A stretch of 64,000 nt of DNA from Hawksworthiomyces lignivorus (taxonomy: Eukaryota; Ascomycota; Sordariomycetes; Ophiostomatales; Ophiostomataceae), in contig NTMA01000003.1 in the NCBI GenBank assembly GCA_002917075.1, positions 992,001-1,056,000 on the forward strand, written 5' to 3'. A program made the position numbers and the translations under genes. Positions 34,501 to 48,100 of the stretch are shown here, in pieces (position 1 is the stretch's first letter; each line of letters opens with the position of its first letter). A model generated the notes under the pieces. That model had not been told where the DNA came from and did no database searches. It saw only the letters and a list, made by a program, of their open reading frames with translations.

Positions 34501-37500
34501 TCTGTGTAGTTTCTCTCTTCGTGCTTCGCCATCCTACACCCCCCTTTCCTGCCTCTACCCCCTGTTCACACGTCCTAGCTACGCTATTCCCTAGGTTCTC
34601 TTCTCGTTTGATTGTTTGCTCATTCGCCTACGAAAGGAAACAGCCAAGACCAATCCCCCCCAGTCACTCGGAATCCCAGGTATATAGATAGACGTGGTGG
34701 CCATATTTCTCTCGTGTCTTCTAGTTTTCTTTTTCTTTTTCTTTTCTTTTTTTTTGTTATATTTTGTCCTTTGTACTCTTCGTCTTCTTGCTGTCCTTGG
34801 GACTTCCCATTACAAACTGTGTCATTATTATCTTTTCTCTGCTCTTCTCGCTTTCTCTACGCCATAGGTGAGCCGACAGATATTCGTATATCTGTTGTTG
34901 CTGTTTCCTGTCGTGGTATCCTATTTTTCACTATTTTGTAGTGAAGAAAGAGGATATTCCAAGGTTGCAGGCTTACGGTTCGTTAGTTCCCATCCCAGCG
35001 GTACGCGTCTCGATACCTTTAGCAGTGCTGATTCATCTTGCTGCATAGGAAGGTTGCGTCCAAAGAAAAGTCGCCCGAAACTGGCAGACTGACAAGCAGC
35101 GTCCGTATCTCTGTATAGGAAGAAACGAGTTTCAACTACTGCAAACTGTTCTGCCGTTCTATCAGGTATCTATTTCCATGATTCCTATCTCTCCGCATTT
35201 ATCTTCTCAGTTGCCATTTTTACATATCTCTCGATTGCCATAGTTCACATTCTCCGATCTGCATCCCACGGATGAGAACCGGCCCGCGTTGTTGGCTTTT
35301 CAAAGGCCTTGAGAATGCATAATTGAGGTTATATTTTATCGAGGTCCGTCTTGGCCTCGTTGCAAAGCATCTCATTGGACGGTAGAGAAAGTTGACATGG
35401 AAAGGCATCGTACACATTACAAGAATCTTGAAAATTCAGTCACTTGGAGGAGAGCATAAAGCGGTCGGTGTGAAGTATGTTAAATCAACAAGCCGACGCA
35501 ACAAAAACTTAACGATACCTTGCAGTTGAATGGCACTTCGGATGGAGCCACAGAGCAGCCGCTAACACAAAACCACAGGGCGACATCAGAACAAGTGTCA
35601 CAAACTACGGGTGCTATTTCTTTCCCTGTATACAAATCTCTTTCTCGTAAGTGTTGCTCCATCTGAAATCTTCTCTGCCAAGGTTGTCGGTTTCCTGAAA
35701 ACCCTCTTTGTGCTTCATGTGACTGTATTACAGCTGTGACCAGTTCTCAAGTTGTCAATTTAAGGCGCGTGTGTGCTCGGTTCATTGTCCGCCCTTCTTA
35801 ACACCCTTAAGTTGTCATTATTTGCTCCATCCGAAAAAAACAAAACAAAACAAAACAAAAGTTATACCGTGTTTATATGAGGCATTCGCAAAACAAAAAA
35901 AAATACAAACAGAGAAACCGCACGCGTTGGCGACTTGATGTCGGGTCTACTTTACGGTGGCCATACTTTGCTTTTAACAGATTGAAACAAAGGCATCGCT
36001 GACACTGAGCTTGTGCAGGCTCAACAGGTCTCGACCTGATCCTAGCTCAGCCGATAAATTTACGTGGAGCTCACGACTGGTTATCGTATCGATGAGACAC
36101 CAAAAAGACCAGCAAACTAAGAAAGTATCAAGGTAGAGCAATAACAACGACTGTGAGTTGCAAAGAGGCCTGTTGCTACAAAAGCAATCTCGCAAAATCG
36201 AGACACCATTCCCCGTTTGGTAACGCGTGGGCGGCAAATCCAACCCGTGGCAGGACAGGGGTGTCCTCCCTGCTTAAAAGGTGCGCTCTAATGGTCTCAA
36301 GCCAATAGGTTGTTCTGAAGAAATACTTTGCAGACAGGGTTGTTCAGGAACGTCCGACATCCAGCGGGCGACTGGTAGGGCATGGAACACAGAAGGCGCA
36401 ATAAAGGATAAGGGAAGTTGCTGATCAATCCGCTAGATATTTCGTGAGAGCACTGGCTCAGAGCAAGCCACAACCGAAGCTGCCAGATCAGGCAAGCTTT
36501 TGAAGCGGTAGTTGTACCACTGCCTCTCACCACCCTCATCACGGGCCAGTTCTGTCAACACTTCAAGCGACCGACGTCTCTTAACCCAGACACAGTAATA
36601 TACGTCAGGCTTTTAAACTCCCGTATTATAGTGTCTGCGGGGTGCTGCGTTTAAAGGAGTTCACAGAAGGCACACGACGGCCCACAACTTACCCGTCCAA
36701 CCCCAAAGCGAAGACTAAAAGCATTCCACCCGCCAAGAAACCCAAGAAAGGCGTTATTGCAGTGAGCGAGTTCTGGTTCCAACTGGTTCCAACCGAAGGA
36801 CCAACCAACCAACCAGTCAGGCCAGCCGACAGGCCGACGACTTGCCAAAACACAAACACGAAAGCCGAACTAGCTACGTAGATAGCACAAACTGTTTTCC
36901 GTATGAATTCACAACTCCAAAAGGTACGAGGTACTTTCCCCGCTACACAAACACAAAGCAGAAACCGTTGTGCCACCTCCCCTTCCCGTCTTCTTCTTTC
37001 AGCCTTCTGGCACACACTGTTCCACCACCCATTCATCGTGCATTTTCTGAGCAATCTTACCCGTTTCTTTTCTCCTTTTTTTTTTTCTCTTCCATCTTTC
37101 TCCGTTCCTAGCTCTCTCGTCTGGCATTTTCTTTCTTTTTCCTCTTTCTTGTCGCTTTTACTTCCCACTTGTTGGATCACGATCAACTTTACCAATTTTG
37201 GGAATTCTTTTCATTTGCTTCCGCCAACTCGTCATTTTGAGTGTTTTTTTTTTATTTAAACTCGTCACATCGCGATTCTCAACGCGAAGAAGGCGCATTT
37301 TGGCTTGAAATAAACAAAGTGGCTACGCTGAACACCGGTAACCGCACCGTTCCCATTCTTCTTTCGATAAACACAGAGAAAATAAATGTCCGCATTTATC
37401 TATTGAGAGGGGAGGTGACAGCGGAAGGCTGGTTGAGCTGTTAAGCTTGGCTAGAGACAAAAGCGTCGATGTGTTTCACAGGTGAGTTACGAATCAGAAG

Positions 37501-39890
37501 AATATTCAACCTCCAGAGATCTTTGCTGTCTATGTTTTTTTTTGTCCTTGTGGAATTTGTTTTCCATTCGTGTCTTTCGTCATACCCCCGCCTTGTTTTC
37601 TCTTTTCCATCACGCTCCGTGAGGTGGATTCTACGTCGAATTTTCGTTCATCTCAATCAATTCCCGCATGTCAGTCTCAGAGCAACAATTTCTCCCTGCT
37701 TCTTCTTTGCTACTCTCTTTTATGGATGCTTTCCATTGGGTCGGGCCAATTGTGGCGTTGCTCGCATCCGATCTACTGCGATTTACTATCTGACAAGACG
37801 GAGATGGGAAGTCAGGTAAGAGACAAGCCCAGGCAGCCTTGTGGAGTATGCGGAAGATCAGAGAGGGGTCCGTCTTTGTATGGACTCTTACGCCGATGGC
37901 GGCAACAAACTACGCGTGCCAATTTTTGGCCTTCCATTTCCATTTCAGAAAGTCCTGGCAACAAACACATCTTTGTCCCTGGCAATACACCGATAAGGTT
38001 TTTCTTCGCCCTGCTTTGGAGATGTAAATTGTGATATTGGCCTTGCGAGCTCATCGCCAATGAGCAGTGATTGGCACACGCTTGGGTCGGCGCAAATGCG
38101 CCGCCTTCTGCCTTCTGTGTGTGGACCTGTGCGACGTGACAGAGAGTTTTCACCCGTCTCTGGCCATATGCTGGGCGAAAGATTAACACCTTCCCGCACC
38201 TTCTGCCAGCTGTCTCCTGTGCTCGAGGTAGCAACCGTGCAGGCAAATGTATTCTCCTGTGCCTGATGGTATCCTTTTTGTACCTTTTTGCCTAGAGCGC
38301 ACACCGGTCCAGCCTGTCGTGTCCACCGCTCAGATGGCCCAGGATAACATCACACCCCCCTCCATCCCTCCCTCCCCATGGCCACAAATCGCTGTTGATT
38401 GAGTCTTCCTTTGATTTGTTTGTCTTTCTGCTTTTCTTTTGTGGTTCAATTCCGACCCGAGTATTCTGTCTTGACTGTTTCGTGCATTCCGTATCCCACC
38501 TTTATTTCTTTCTCCCCTTGCTTCCGTTTTGCTCACAGCCCATCTTGCTTTCTTATTTCGTTATTTATTTTATTACCATTTCAAGAGCACTACTCCCGCG
38601 GGGTGTTATGCCTTGCATCGAACTGTTGCTGACAATAGCATTCGTTTGCCGGAAGGCCTTCCTGCAGCACCGCCTCCAGCCACTTGTACCATTCTGTCTC
38701 CGAAAATATAACCACGCCAAGTTGAGAAGCAGCTGTCGACGTCAAGGTCAACCGAGATACACGAGAAACGTCGTTCCTTTTGCTTTCTCTTTACTCCGTG
38801 CTCTTTTAATTCGGAAAAGCATTCACCTCTATTCTTTTGTCGATTGTTGTTTTATCCCCCCCCCCTTTTCCGTTGTTCTGATCTCATTTTCGAATACCCA
38901 TTATCCAGAAATCCTTTCCGGACTCTTAAACTTAAAACGCAAAACTGACCTCAACTCCAAACATCAGGACTTTGAGCAGTCTTCGCCCTCTTGTCCTGGG
39001 CTGGATTACATCAGGATCCCAGCTCAGACTGACATGCGGTATGTCTTTATGGTCTCATGTTTTCCAGCATCTTCTGTTTGCCTCTCCCATGCTTGTGGAC
39101 ATTTTAAGTGAATCATGGATGAGAGCCTTTTGCTCCATTTTACTCTCCGAAGAAATATTGCCTGCCCAACGTGGGTGCACTTTCTTCTACCAAGTCCCAA
39201 CAAATACCCCTAATTCCATCCCCCCCTTTCAGTGTTTCGCATGGCCCTTTCATTCTTCTCGTTATTTTTTTTGCCACCGAGATGGCTCTCTTTCAAAATT
39301 CAAAATCCAAGTCTTGTTTATTTGAAGGAAACATCAGGCAAACAAAAGCTAGAATGGCCGTTATTTAGAAATGACCCAAAAAATCCATGCGGAAGTAAAG
39401 ACAATAGAAAGAGAATTGATGTAACGATCTTCTTGCTCTGAGAAGAAGCTACACAAAGCGGTGCGCTCGACTGCGCACTAAATTTCACATCAAAATATCC
39501 ATTTCCTCATCTCCAACATCCCTTACTTTTCTCACCACCACTGCATCCTGCTCACCCGCATTTCGGCTTTGCTTCTGAAAAGAACATTACCACCAAGCTA
39601 TATTACTTGTTGTTTGCACGAGTACCACATGGATCCGCCCCTGCAGGAAATTTACCTCGTCGCTTTCCGCGGTACTTAAACGGGGCAGTTTCGCAGCTAT
39701 TCTAAGTTATTCTTGCTTCCAGCTTCACGGCAAGTTGCTGTCTGTGCTGAATGTCCTGGTGACACATGAAGTCTTGCGTCTTGGAAGGAGCATAAACAGC
39801 ATCGGCGGTGTCCATTTTACACAGCTTTAGCAGAGATCTGTTGTTGTTTTGTTTGCCAATACTTGCTGATCTACTTGAATATAGATACAG
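34501..39890 (+). promoter_or_regulatory. Long pyrimidine-rich upstream region of the VIB-1/XprG-like gene
   Basis: Over about 5 kb the plus strand is repeatedly T/C-rich (for example 34710-34860, 37060-37160, 38400-38560, 38860-38900, 39230-39290). No conserved open frame is present. Fungal promoters and long 5' leaders show this pattern, and regulators of this family often have long intergenic upstream regions. It may contain the unplaced first exon, upstream ORFs and 5' UTR introns. This is inference from composition and position. Confidence 0.4.
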
Positions 39891-41874
39891 CCAAGAGTCT
39901 ACCAACACCTCATCACTTAATCTTGAAAGCTCAACACAATCGCCGACGGTCATAAATCTTTACCCTTCTGGTCAGCCTGCCGTCTTTAACCAGACCACGA
40001 GTTACCAACCCGAGAACGGAGGTCAATTTTTTCCTGCTCCTTCTTCACATCTATTCTCTAGCCTAGACGTTCGCTCTAGACTAGGAACCGCGTAGGTGCC
40101 TTGTCCTTCCCAAATTTGTCTCCCCCTTCCTATGTATTTACTTCCCTTCTCGTCTTTTCTCCCGCCTGCAATTTATATCACATTGTCTCTTGCTTGGATT
40201 CACTGCCACCTTGGCGTTTTTCTTCTCGTATGACTGCTGTCCTAGTTGCAACCAATGGTTCTTAGGAATGGTTTTCTCACAAAAAGCTTTCGTCTCTGCA
40301 GACGGATCTTTTGACATATTGGGCCTTAGATATTTGGCTAACTACTTGCAACCGGTGACCAAAGCAGCGCCACTTCCAACCCGGGCTTAGCACACACCCA
40401 TCGACCACAACTACCACATCCCGGAAGTCAAATTACAGCACGGGAATTGTATTCGACGGCGACACCTTCTTTTAGGCGAACCGGCGAGCATTCGGCCCGA
40501 TCTCCCTCATTTCCGGGAGGCTTGCGACATCATCCACTGTCTCCCACTCCGAGTTCAAGTCAAACTTACACAACACCTTTCAAGATGGACCCGGGGGCAT
40601 TTGGCCAAAAGCCTCAGATCCCGCCATTGATGGACACAACTACTTTCGGGACTCTCCAATACTTAGATGGCCCCGGGGCAGGCCATACCATTAAGCTGGA
40701 CATCAATGGTACCATTGACAAAGGCTTTTTTTTGGCAGACAAAGAATGGACGTGCTATCGGCGGAACTATTTTTCTTGCATTTGTTCATTTAGCTTGTCG
40801 CCACATTATCCGACATCTGGGATGACATTTGCCCAGAATAACAGCGGGAGAAATCATGCTGTACACGGGTTTGCCATGAGCATCTCCGCCGTTGTGTCTG
40901 ATAACGATAACCACGTTATCGAGCTCGTCCAGCATACACCGAAGCGAGACAAAGGTCCAACTGCACGCCCAGAGAAGGTTCGTCTCACGGCAAAGCCCCA
41001 TCAGCTCAGTCATCATAATACTATTGGTATGTATGGCACAGATATGCCAATTGGAAACCGTTATGATCATAGCTACGGCCCACCTCAAACTGGATACCCA
41101 AGTGAACACACATTCGAGCGCATTCAGTTTAAGCAGGCGACGGCAAATAACGGAAAGCGTCGAGCTGCTCAACAATATTATCATCTCTTGGTGGAGCTCT
41201 GGGCAGACGTTGGTCCAGCGGCGGGCAGTGAACATTACGTCAAAGTGGCCCACCGCAAGTCTGCAAAGATGATTGTTCGAGGCCGGTCACCAGGCCATTA
41301 TCAATCTGAACGACGAGGAAGCGCAAGCAGTGGGCCTGGAGGCTCGGCAGGAAGCCTCGGGTTTGGGGGATCGCAGGTGATGGGATCTGATTTTGGTTCC
41401 ACTGGGTCTGCTATGCTGCCAGGCACATATGGCAGTGCTTACGATCCCCGATCTGCCAGCCACTATGGCAGTGGATCGCGTCACCAACATCAGCAGAACC
41501 AACAGGACGGAATGAGCATAGACCACCCAATTATGACTTCAGACGAAGTCAAGGCTATTGCCGAGACTAAGGATTACCAATATTTCCCGGCTCCCATCTG
41601 CGACAGTAGCCATGATCGACATCAGCCGGTAGAGATGTTCTCTCATTCCCATCAGCGAACAGAGCACGACAATATGCTTCCGCACATGGACCCTGGTGGA
41701 ATTGAGACACTTTCAAGAATAAAACACGAAGCGACACATGAAGGACTTCCAAACTTGTTTTATGCGGGGAGTTCGTTTTATTCCAGCAGGTGTGGCCGAT
41801 ATGAAGGCAAGGCCAGCTCAAGCGGTTATTATCCAGCCATGGTACCGCCAACATCTAGCATCGGTTTGTCATAA
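39891..41874 (+). CDS. VIB-1/XprG-type transcription factor with Ndt80 (PhoG) DNA-binding domain; first exon not placed
   Basis: The 3' exon (40368-41874) encodes the Ndt80 fold: TFGTLQYLDG, IDKGFFLADKEWTCYRRNYF, SLSPHYP, the conserved VQHTPKRDKGPTARPEKVRL and HTFERIQFKQATANNGKRRA, then YYHLLVELWAD and the RKSAKMIVRGRSPGHYQSER end block. This last string and the Gly/Ser tail are typical of Neurospora VIB-1 and Aspergillus XprG. These proteins control secreted proteases, starvation responses and heterokaryon-incompatibility cell death. The frame is open upstream to an acceptor at 40366-40367, 25 bases after a CTAAC. A preceding exon 39891-40091 (acceptor gatacag, donor gtaggt) joins in phase and adds PTVINLYPSGQPAVFNQ-like sequence. 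No in-frame ATG is present in either exon before MDPGAF (40585), so the start exon lies upstream. Domain call is firm; the 5' model is tentative. Confidence 0.85.
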
Positions 41875-44800
41875 TAGAATATAGTACGTGCCCGTGCGCG
41901 TTCATAGCATGAAGTTTACGTTTAGCATCTTGCCCACTCGAGGTTCAGTCTATTTGGGCATCCATTTCGTTTTACACTATCGCCTATGCTTTCTCTCGAC
42001 GACATGACCCTATCTTCACAGCAAATTTTACCCAACGACATAAATAAAAGAGGAAAGAGAATGAAACCAAAATAAAAGCAGGAAGAGCAACCACCCTAAC
42101 ACAGGAGGATAAGGAAAAGAGAATATACAATGATTCTTTGGAGTATCTGAAGGCATATTCGGCCGCTTCTTTAGGTTATTAAGAAAGAAGCTTTGTGCCG
42201 TTGTATGCATATTATTTGACTCCAAGGCGTGCCCTTCTTTCGAGGCAGCAAAAGAATCACTTGGGCATGTGGCAGCAATGATGATATTACGTGGGCTTCA
42301 TGTCAGATATGGATTTTGTTTTAATAGAAATGGTGGATGGGTTGGAACATGATTGAAATCTCAGAACACAAACGAAAGGCGATAAAGGAAGAAGAAGGTG
42401 ATGATTTGGCACAATTCTAGGAGGAAACTGGCTTGGACTCGGGAAGCATGGCATTGTATGGATTTGGATACCCGGGTGCATTTCACTGCTTATGTTTTGT
42501 TTTAGTTTTCCTTTCTTATTTTTTGTGTATGCGAGTGGATATTAGTTTCTTTTCATGATTTGATTCCACATTGGTTAACTTGAAATTACCTGGCACACCG
42601 ACAATGCGCTAGAGTGACAACAGATTCAATTTTATACATACGACTGGACAAAAAAATCGAATAAGCTCCGTCCGTGTACAGGATGTAGCGCGTGGTTTTG
42701 AATAAAAACAGACGAGGCTGGAACAGTATAGCAAGAACCAACCAAGGTATGAACTCGGAGAGTTGTTCCTTTGCTCTTTTATTCCATTAATTATCTCGAC
42801 ATCATTACGCTTTTCAATGCCTGTTGCAACACGTAATGTAGACACACGACGACTATACTGCAGTTGTCGACGAATCTCAAGTTCCATAGTAGAGACCTGG
42901 GGGATGAGGAGCATTGTCCAAGAGAACTAATCGCAGACAATCTCTGAAGTACATCTTTCACCCAGATACTTAATATGTAAAGTGTGAAATTCTTTGAGCT
43001 ATCCATAATACCGGGAGGAGACCTGCGCTTCCGAAATTTCGCCAAATATTTAGCAGGTGAAGATTGATACGAAAACACAGGCCGAAAGTTTCTTTCTTTC
43101 ATTCTCTGCTTCTTTACGCCTTCACTCTACACCCTGTCTCTTCGATTCATCCCTACAGTTATTTCCGGCTGTCCATGTTCGAGTACACTGAGTGAGTACA
43201 CGTCTACTGTCCGAAATGAAATCTGCCCCTCTTCCCATTTCTGCCCGGTACTGTGTAGTTGCTGCCCCTCCTTCGCATTCTCCTTTTCGCCCCAATGCAG
43301 TTTGTTCAGCCTTACGAGCTCTTGACGCGGTTTGTAAGTTATGACAAGATACAAAAAAGAGACATGAAAGTACGGAATCAAACACTTTACTATCACACCG
43401 CAAGTTTTCTTGTTCTATCTTTTATTTTCTTAGTTCCTTTGTTCTATTGCGCCTAATTGTGCTCTTTTCTGCTCTTTCCGCGCCTGTCATCAACCAGCAT
43501 GCAAAACGGCAATTCGATGCGATAGAGAAACAATAGAGGGGCCGCCACCAGCAGTAGTGACGGGGGGGGGGCACTGGGCAGAATCTTGACAGCCTCCGCC
43601 ACCCGCTATTTTCCAATCTGATACCTGCCGTGCACACATACTCTTTATCATTTTTCTTCATCCACACCACCTCTTTCACGTCTCTTTTTCTGCGCACCCC
43701 ATTAGCAAAAATAAAAGTTAGACGAACTCAGAAAGGACTTATGGCTCTTAATATGCAATAGTGAAAACAAATAAGAAAGCAAAAGCAAAGATACAAATGA
43801 AGACAAAAGCAAGTATAGAACGTTGCTTCTGTCTAGGCCATCCTTAGACCCGGCTGGGACTATTTGGAAGTTGCAGTTTTGGCAATGCGTGTCCAATGGC
43901 TCAACTGCGCGACCAAAGAGTCAGCTGAGCGTTGTGTGACTGGCATCGGCCAGCGAAAAATGTGACCTTCCAACGTTGGCAAAGGTGCAGGGTAGAAAGA
44001 ACAGCAAGAGGCAGGGCGAGGCTGGGCCAAAAGACAGGCCCAGAGTGACAACCAAAAACTGAGAGAAAGGGACAAAGCGAGAAAAAGGACAAGAGGCGGT
44101 CTGCCACCGGGCGAGAACAAAGGAGAACAGCTCTTCTCTGCACCGTCTCTTCGCTTTTTCATGATCCGTCTCAAACCAGCCCGGCAATAACCTCCGACCT
44201 CTTCCCCCAACGTGGCAGGGTTGCTTTGGGGGCCAACAGATTCCCGGGCCACCCCTTTTGCTTCTTCTGTTCAATTCTGAACTGCACTGCAACTGTCTCG
44301 TTTGTTTTTTCCTTTCTCTGTCGCCCTCTCGTTTCGAAAGAGAGTAGCTAGGACACATAAAATAACAAGCAGTCGAATCAAGTGACATTCGATCTCCTAG
44401 CGCCAACAGCGATTGTCTTTGCTCTTGTCGCAATGAGCATTCAGGTATTATTCAGTAACTAGGTGCTGTTAGTTGGGCACGCCTGGACCCAAAGACATAC
44501 TTCGTTAATCAGTGTACTGCGTTGTTTGACCTTAATCGTATTTTATTTTTCCAGCGCTGGTCACGTCAACAGAGAAGAAATAACAGGGAGAGCATCAATG
44601 TCTAACTACTGTCCCTTTCCTCGTCGCCTCAGAAAATAACACCGGCCGTGTATTGTAGTATGCATGTATGAAATTGCTCAGAGATCCTTGGCACGGACAG
44701 ATTATGTACGCGTTGCAAGATGGGCAAGATCTTGAATGCCTCTAATTATGTTCTTGGTAGTTTCTCTTCTCCTGGATGTTTGAGTTTTCAAGCGCAACGA

Positions 44801-45141
44801 GTCGCCAATCTCTTAAAAGGTTAAAGTCTGAAGATTCTCCTTACGGCGAATTTGGTAGGAAGTACATATACATAAGCCGAGAATAAGAAACACAAAATAG
44901 GATACACCATCAAAATCGAGTTTCGAAAGAGTATATGCATTCCACAGGAAACATAACCCGTGTCAAAATATATAGATAACACGAAGCGTAGAAAGTCATT
45001 CACAAAACCATCCGGAACCATCCATTATCCCCATCCCATACCCATTAGACACAACACGCATGGTGGCGACTTTAAAAAGACAATAAAAAAAATAACTGTG
45101 TACGAAACCCTCTGCTTTGCTTTGCAATGCTAATTCCCATC
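41875..45141. other. Convergent intergenic region between VIB-1-like gene and TOP2
   Basis: 3.3 kb. The longest frames (43860-44433, minus strand, overlapping one another) lack ATG starts and are Cys/Ser/Phe-rich from C/T-rich DNA, so they are not called. A G10 run lies at 43562-43571. No RNA gene is recognised. Confidence 0.5.
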
Positions 45142-48100
45142 TCAAAAATCCATATCAAACTCATCACTCTCATCGTGAGCATCGAACCCTTGTGATTCGT
45201 CATCGTCGTCAACATAAACCGGCTTCTTCTTCGTGGCCGCAGCCGTAGCGCGAGCAGGTCGCTTTGGCACAGGCTTTGAAGCTTTTGCCGCTTTTGTAGC
45301 CTTGGTAACCTTGGTAGCTTTTGCAGCCGGCTTTGCTTGAGAGGCCGTGTCATTGACATCGAGCATATCATCGTCTTCATCATCACTGAGGAGAAGGGCG
45401 GCTCTGGCCTGAGCCTTCTTTGCGGCGTATGCTTTCGCAGCTGGTGATAAGAATGCCTTTGGCTGGTCTTTGTCTGCCTTGTCCGCTTTGTCTTCCTTGG
45501 TCTCCTTGGCTTTGGTTTTGGCACCAGCCGGCCGACCACGACCCTTCTTGGCAAGTGTCGAAACAGCGTTCAAAGACGATGAGCTCGCAGCCGTTTTGTT
45601 TCCCGATGGTATGCCATCCTCATCATCTTCGTCAGATAATAAGCCATCAAGTTCGTCTGCCTTTGTCGACTTCCGGGGAGAGGATAGAGCTAGCGCCTCA
45701 TAGTTCGTGTCGTCATGGCTGTCAAAGTCGAATGTTTTCGACGGCTTCGCTCGAACAACTTTGGGAAGGGAAGATCCGCCGCCACTGCCACTGCTGCTGT
45801 CGCCTTGACTCGTTTCTGGCCGTGACATGGCAAATAGACTAAGTCGGCCGCTAGTAGAAGCTCCAGAAGACTTTTGCTCCCCGCCGATGCCCTTGACCAT
45901 GGCTCCGACATCGCCAAGCATCTGCTCATCTTCGTCATCATCTAGTTCAGAGTCCGAGTCAATTGTCCACTTCTTCGCCTTTGTAGCAGCGGCGCGTTTT
46001 GTCCGACCACCTGTCACCTCGCTAGCGATTGTTGCAACTGCTGGGGGATCTAGATCGATGTCATCGGCAGATTCATCGTTTTTGATCTCCATTTTTGCAT
46101 CTGCAACAGCTGTTTTCTTTGTTCGTGGTTTAGCCAGTGCTGCGAAGTCATCATCGGAAAAGTCGTCTAAAGCACCATCACCACCAACTTTCTGGGTGGA
46201 AGGCTTGGTTTTCGGTTTTGCAGAGAACATCTCAGCGAAACGTTGCGATGTCTTCATTTCGACTGGCTTCGGAGCAGCAGCAGCCTTCATTACTGAAACC
46301 TTCGGCGCTCGTGCCGGCTTCTTCTCCATGTAGTCATCGTCATCACGAGCCTTGCGACCGCGACCGGCACCAATCTTTTTGGATGTACGGCGACCCATAC
46401 GACGAATCGAAGTTTGGATATCAGCATCTAACAAGAGCTGGTTCTCCCACTCTTTGACGAACTCATCAAGATCCGTACACCACAGGTCCTTCTCGCTCTT
46501 TGCCTGTAAGTCATCGTGCTGGTCTTTCTTCGCCTCGATCTGCTTCTTGAGTTTTTCTAGGCGTTCTTGCGTAAACGACCAGATGGGCATCTTCGCCACG
46601 TTAGTCAGATATCGGGTACCAAAAACTGCTAAAAGTAGAAGGAAAGCTTACCGAAAGTAGATAATCATAATCACTGGCTGAGCCATTATCGTCTTCTTCT
46701 TCGTCATCCTCGTTTTCGTCATCGTCCTTTGACTTTGCCTTCTTGGGATCAGATGACTCTTTTGGGAAAGCTTCGTAGTTGCGGTCTCGAAGCTCCTGCA
46801 CAACGATGATCTTCTTCTTCTTGGACACAACAAGCTTTCCTTCCATAATCTCTTGGACAAACCGATACTGATTTTTCAGCCTACGATACTCCATGTGATA
46901 TATGCCAAGCCAGTGATTCTAGTATAGTTAGCAAAAGGAAAAGAAATAGATAGGACTAGGGTTATCAGGGCGACATACCTTGCGCTGTGTGTATACACCG
47001 AAGCGATAATTATAGAACTCCTCCATGATGTCTTCGACTTTCTCGTATCTGCGAATCTGGCCATTTATATCAAAAGCGACAAGGTTGGTCGTACCCATCG
47101 TCTTGCTGAGCTTGAAGCGTTCAATCAGGCCCTCGTCAAGAGCAGCTTTCATGTGCTTCTCTTCTAACTGAATAACGAAATGCACATTTCTGTGATCGTT
47201 GAACTCTTTGTAGTCTTTGATCCATGAAGGAGATTTTTCGGCACGGATAACCTCTTCAAGCTTGGCCTTGAAATCGTCAGTCCACATGCGCACAGGAAGT
47301 TCGGTGATGACAATTTCGTTGGGGTGCTTGTCATCTTGGAAGACAGTGCCGTTGAAACGAAACTTGCCCGGCTGCTGCGGCTCGGGCTCAGGAGTGCCTT
47401 TCCAGCCACGGAACCAGGGAACCATGGGTTCAAAGGGCATCTCCTCCGATTCATTTTCAAATCGACCCATACGACGCTTCAAATTGTTGACGATGTCTAT
47501 AGGGTTGTAGTTAGGGATAGAAGTACTCCAACCTGTGCCGATACCATCGGCACCATTGACTAGAACCATAGGCACAACTGGTGCGTAGTTCTTCGGTTCA
47601 ATGGTTTTCCCCTCGTCCACATTGTTTTCAAGGACTGGTTCATCCAACGGGTTGAAAACACGGCGAGCAAATGGCGAAAGACGTGTGAAAATATAACGGG
47701 CGCTGGCAGCGTCAGAGCCACCAGAGAGACGAGAACCGAAATTACCACTAGGTTCAAGACAGTTGACATTGTTAGAACCGACAAAATTTTGAGCTAATCC
47801 GACAATTGTCTGGTGAAGGGAGGCATCACCGTGGTGATAAGAAGCCAATTTAGACACGGTACCAGCCAATTCAAACACTTTTTGGTCTTTGACAATGTTC
47901 TTTTTAAAGCATGTGTAGATAACTTTCCGCTGGCCGGGTTTAAATCCGTCAAGAACTGAGGGGATGGACCGCATATTGTCGGCCATGCTGAAAAGAATTA
48001 ATTCTTTATTAACAAAGTCTGAATAGGTGATGTTCTTGGTGGACTGGTCCAGGAAAGTGCCAGGGATAAAGTTGCCCAGCCACTCTTTGCGAGCATCGGC

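Noticed and set aside
36689..37259. Long frames on both strands near 37 kb
   Set aside because: Products of a pyrimidine tract (Lys/Glu/Arg-rich one way, Ser/Phe-rich the other); not protein-like.
43860..44433. Two overlapping minus-strand frames (130 and 170 codons)
   Set aside because: No ATG start, Cys/Ser/Phe-rich from C/T-rich DNA, mutually exclusive, no domain.
46137..46333. Plus-strand frames opposite the TOP2 C-terminus
   Set aside because: Antisense shadows of the Lys/Asp/Ser-rich TOP2 tail.
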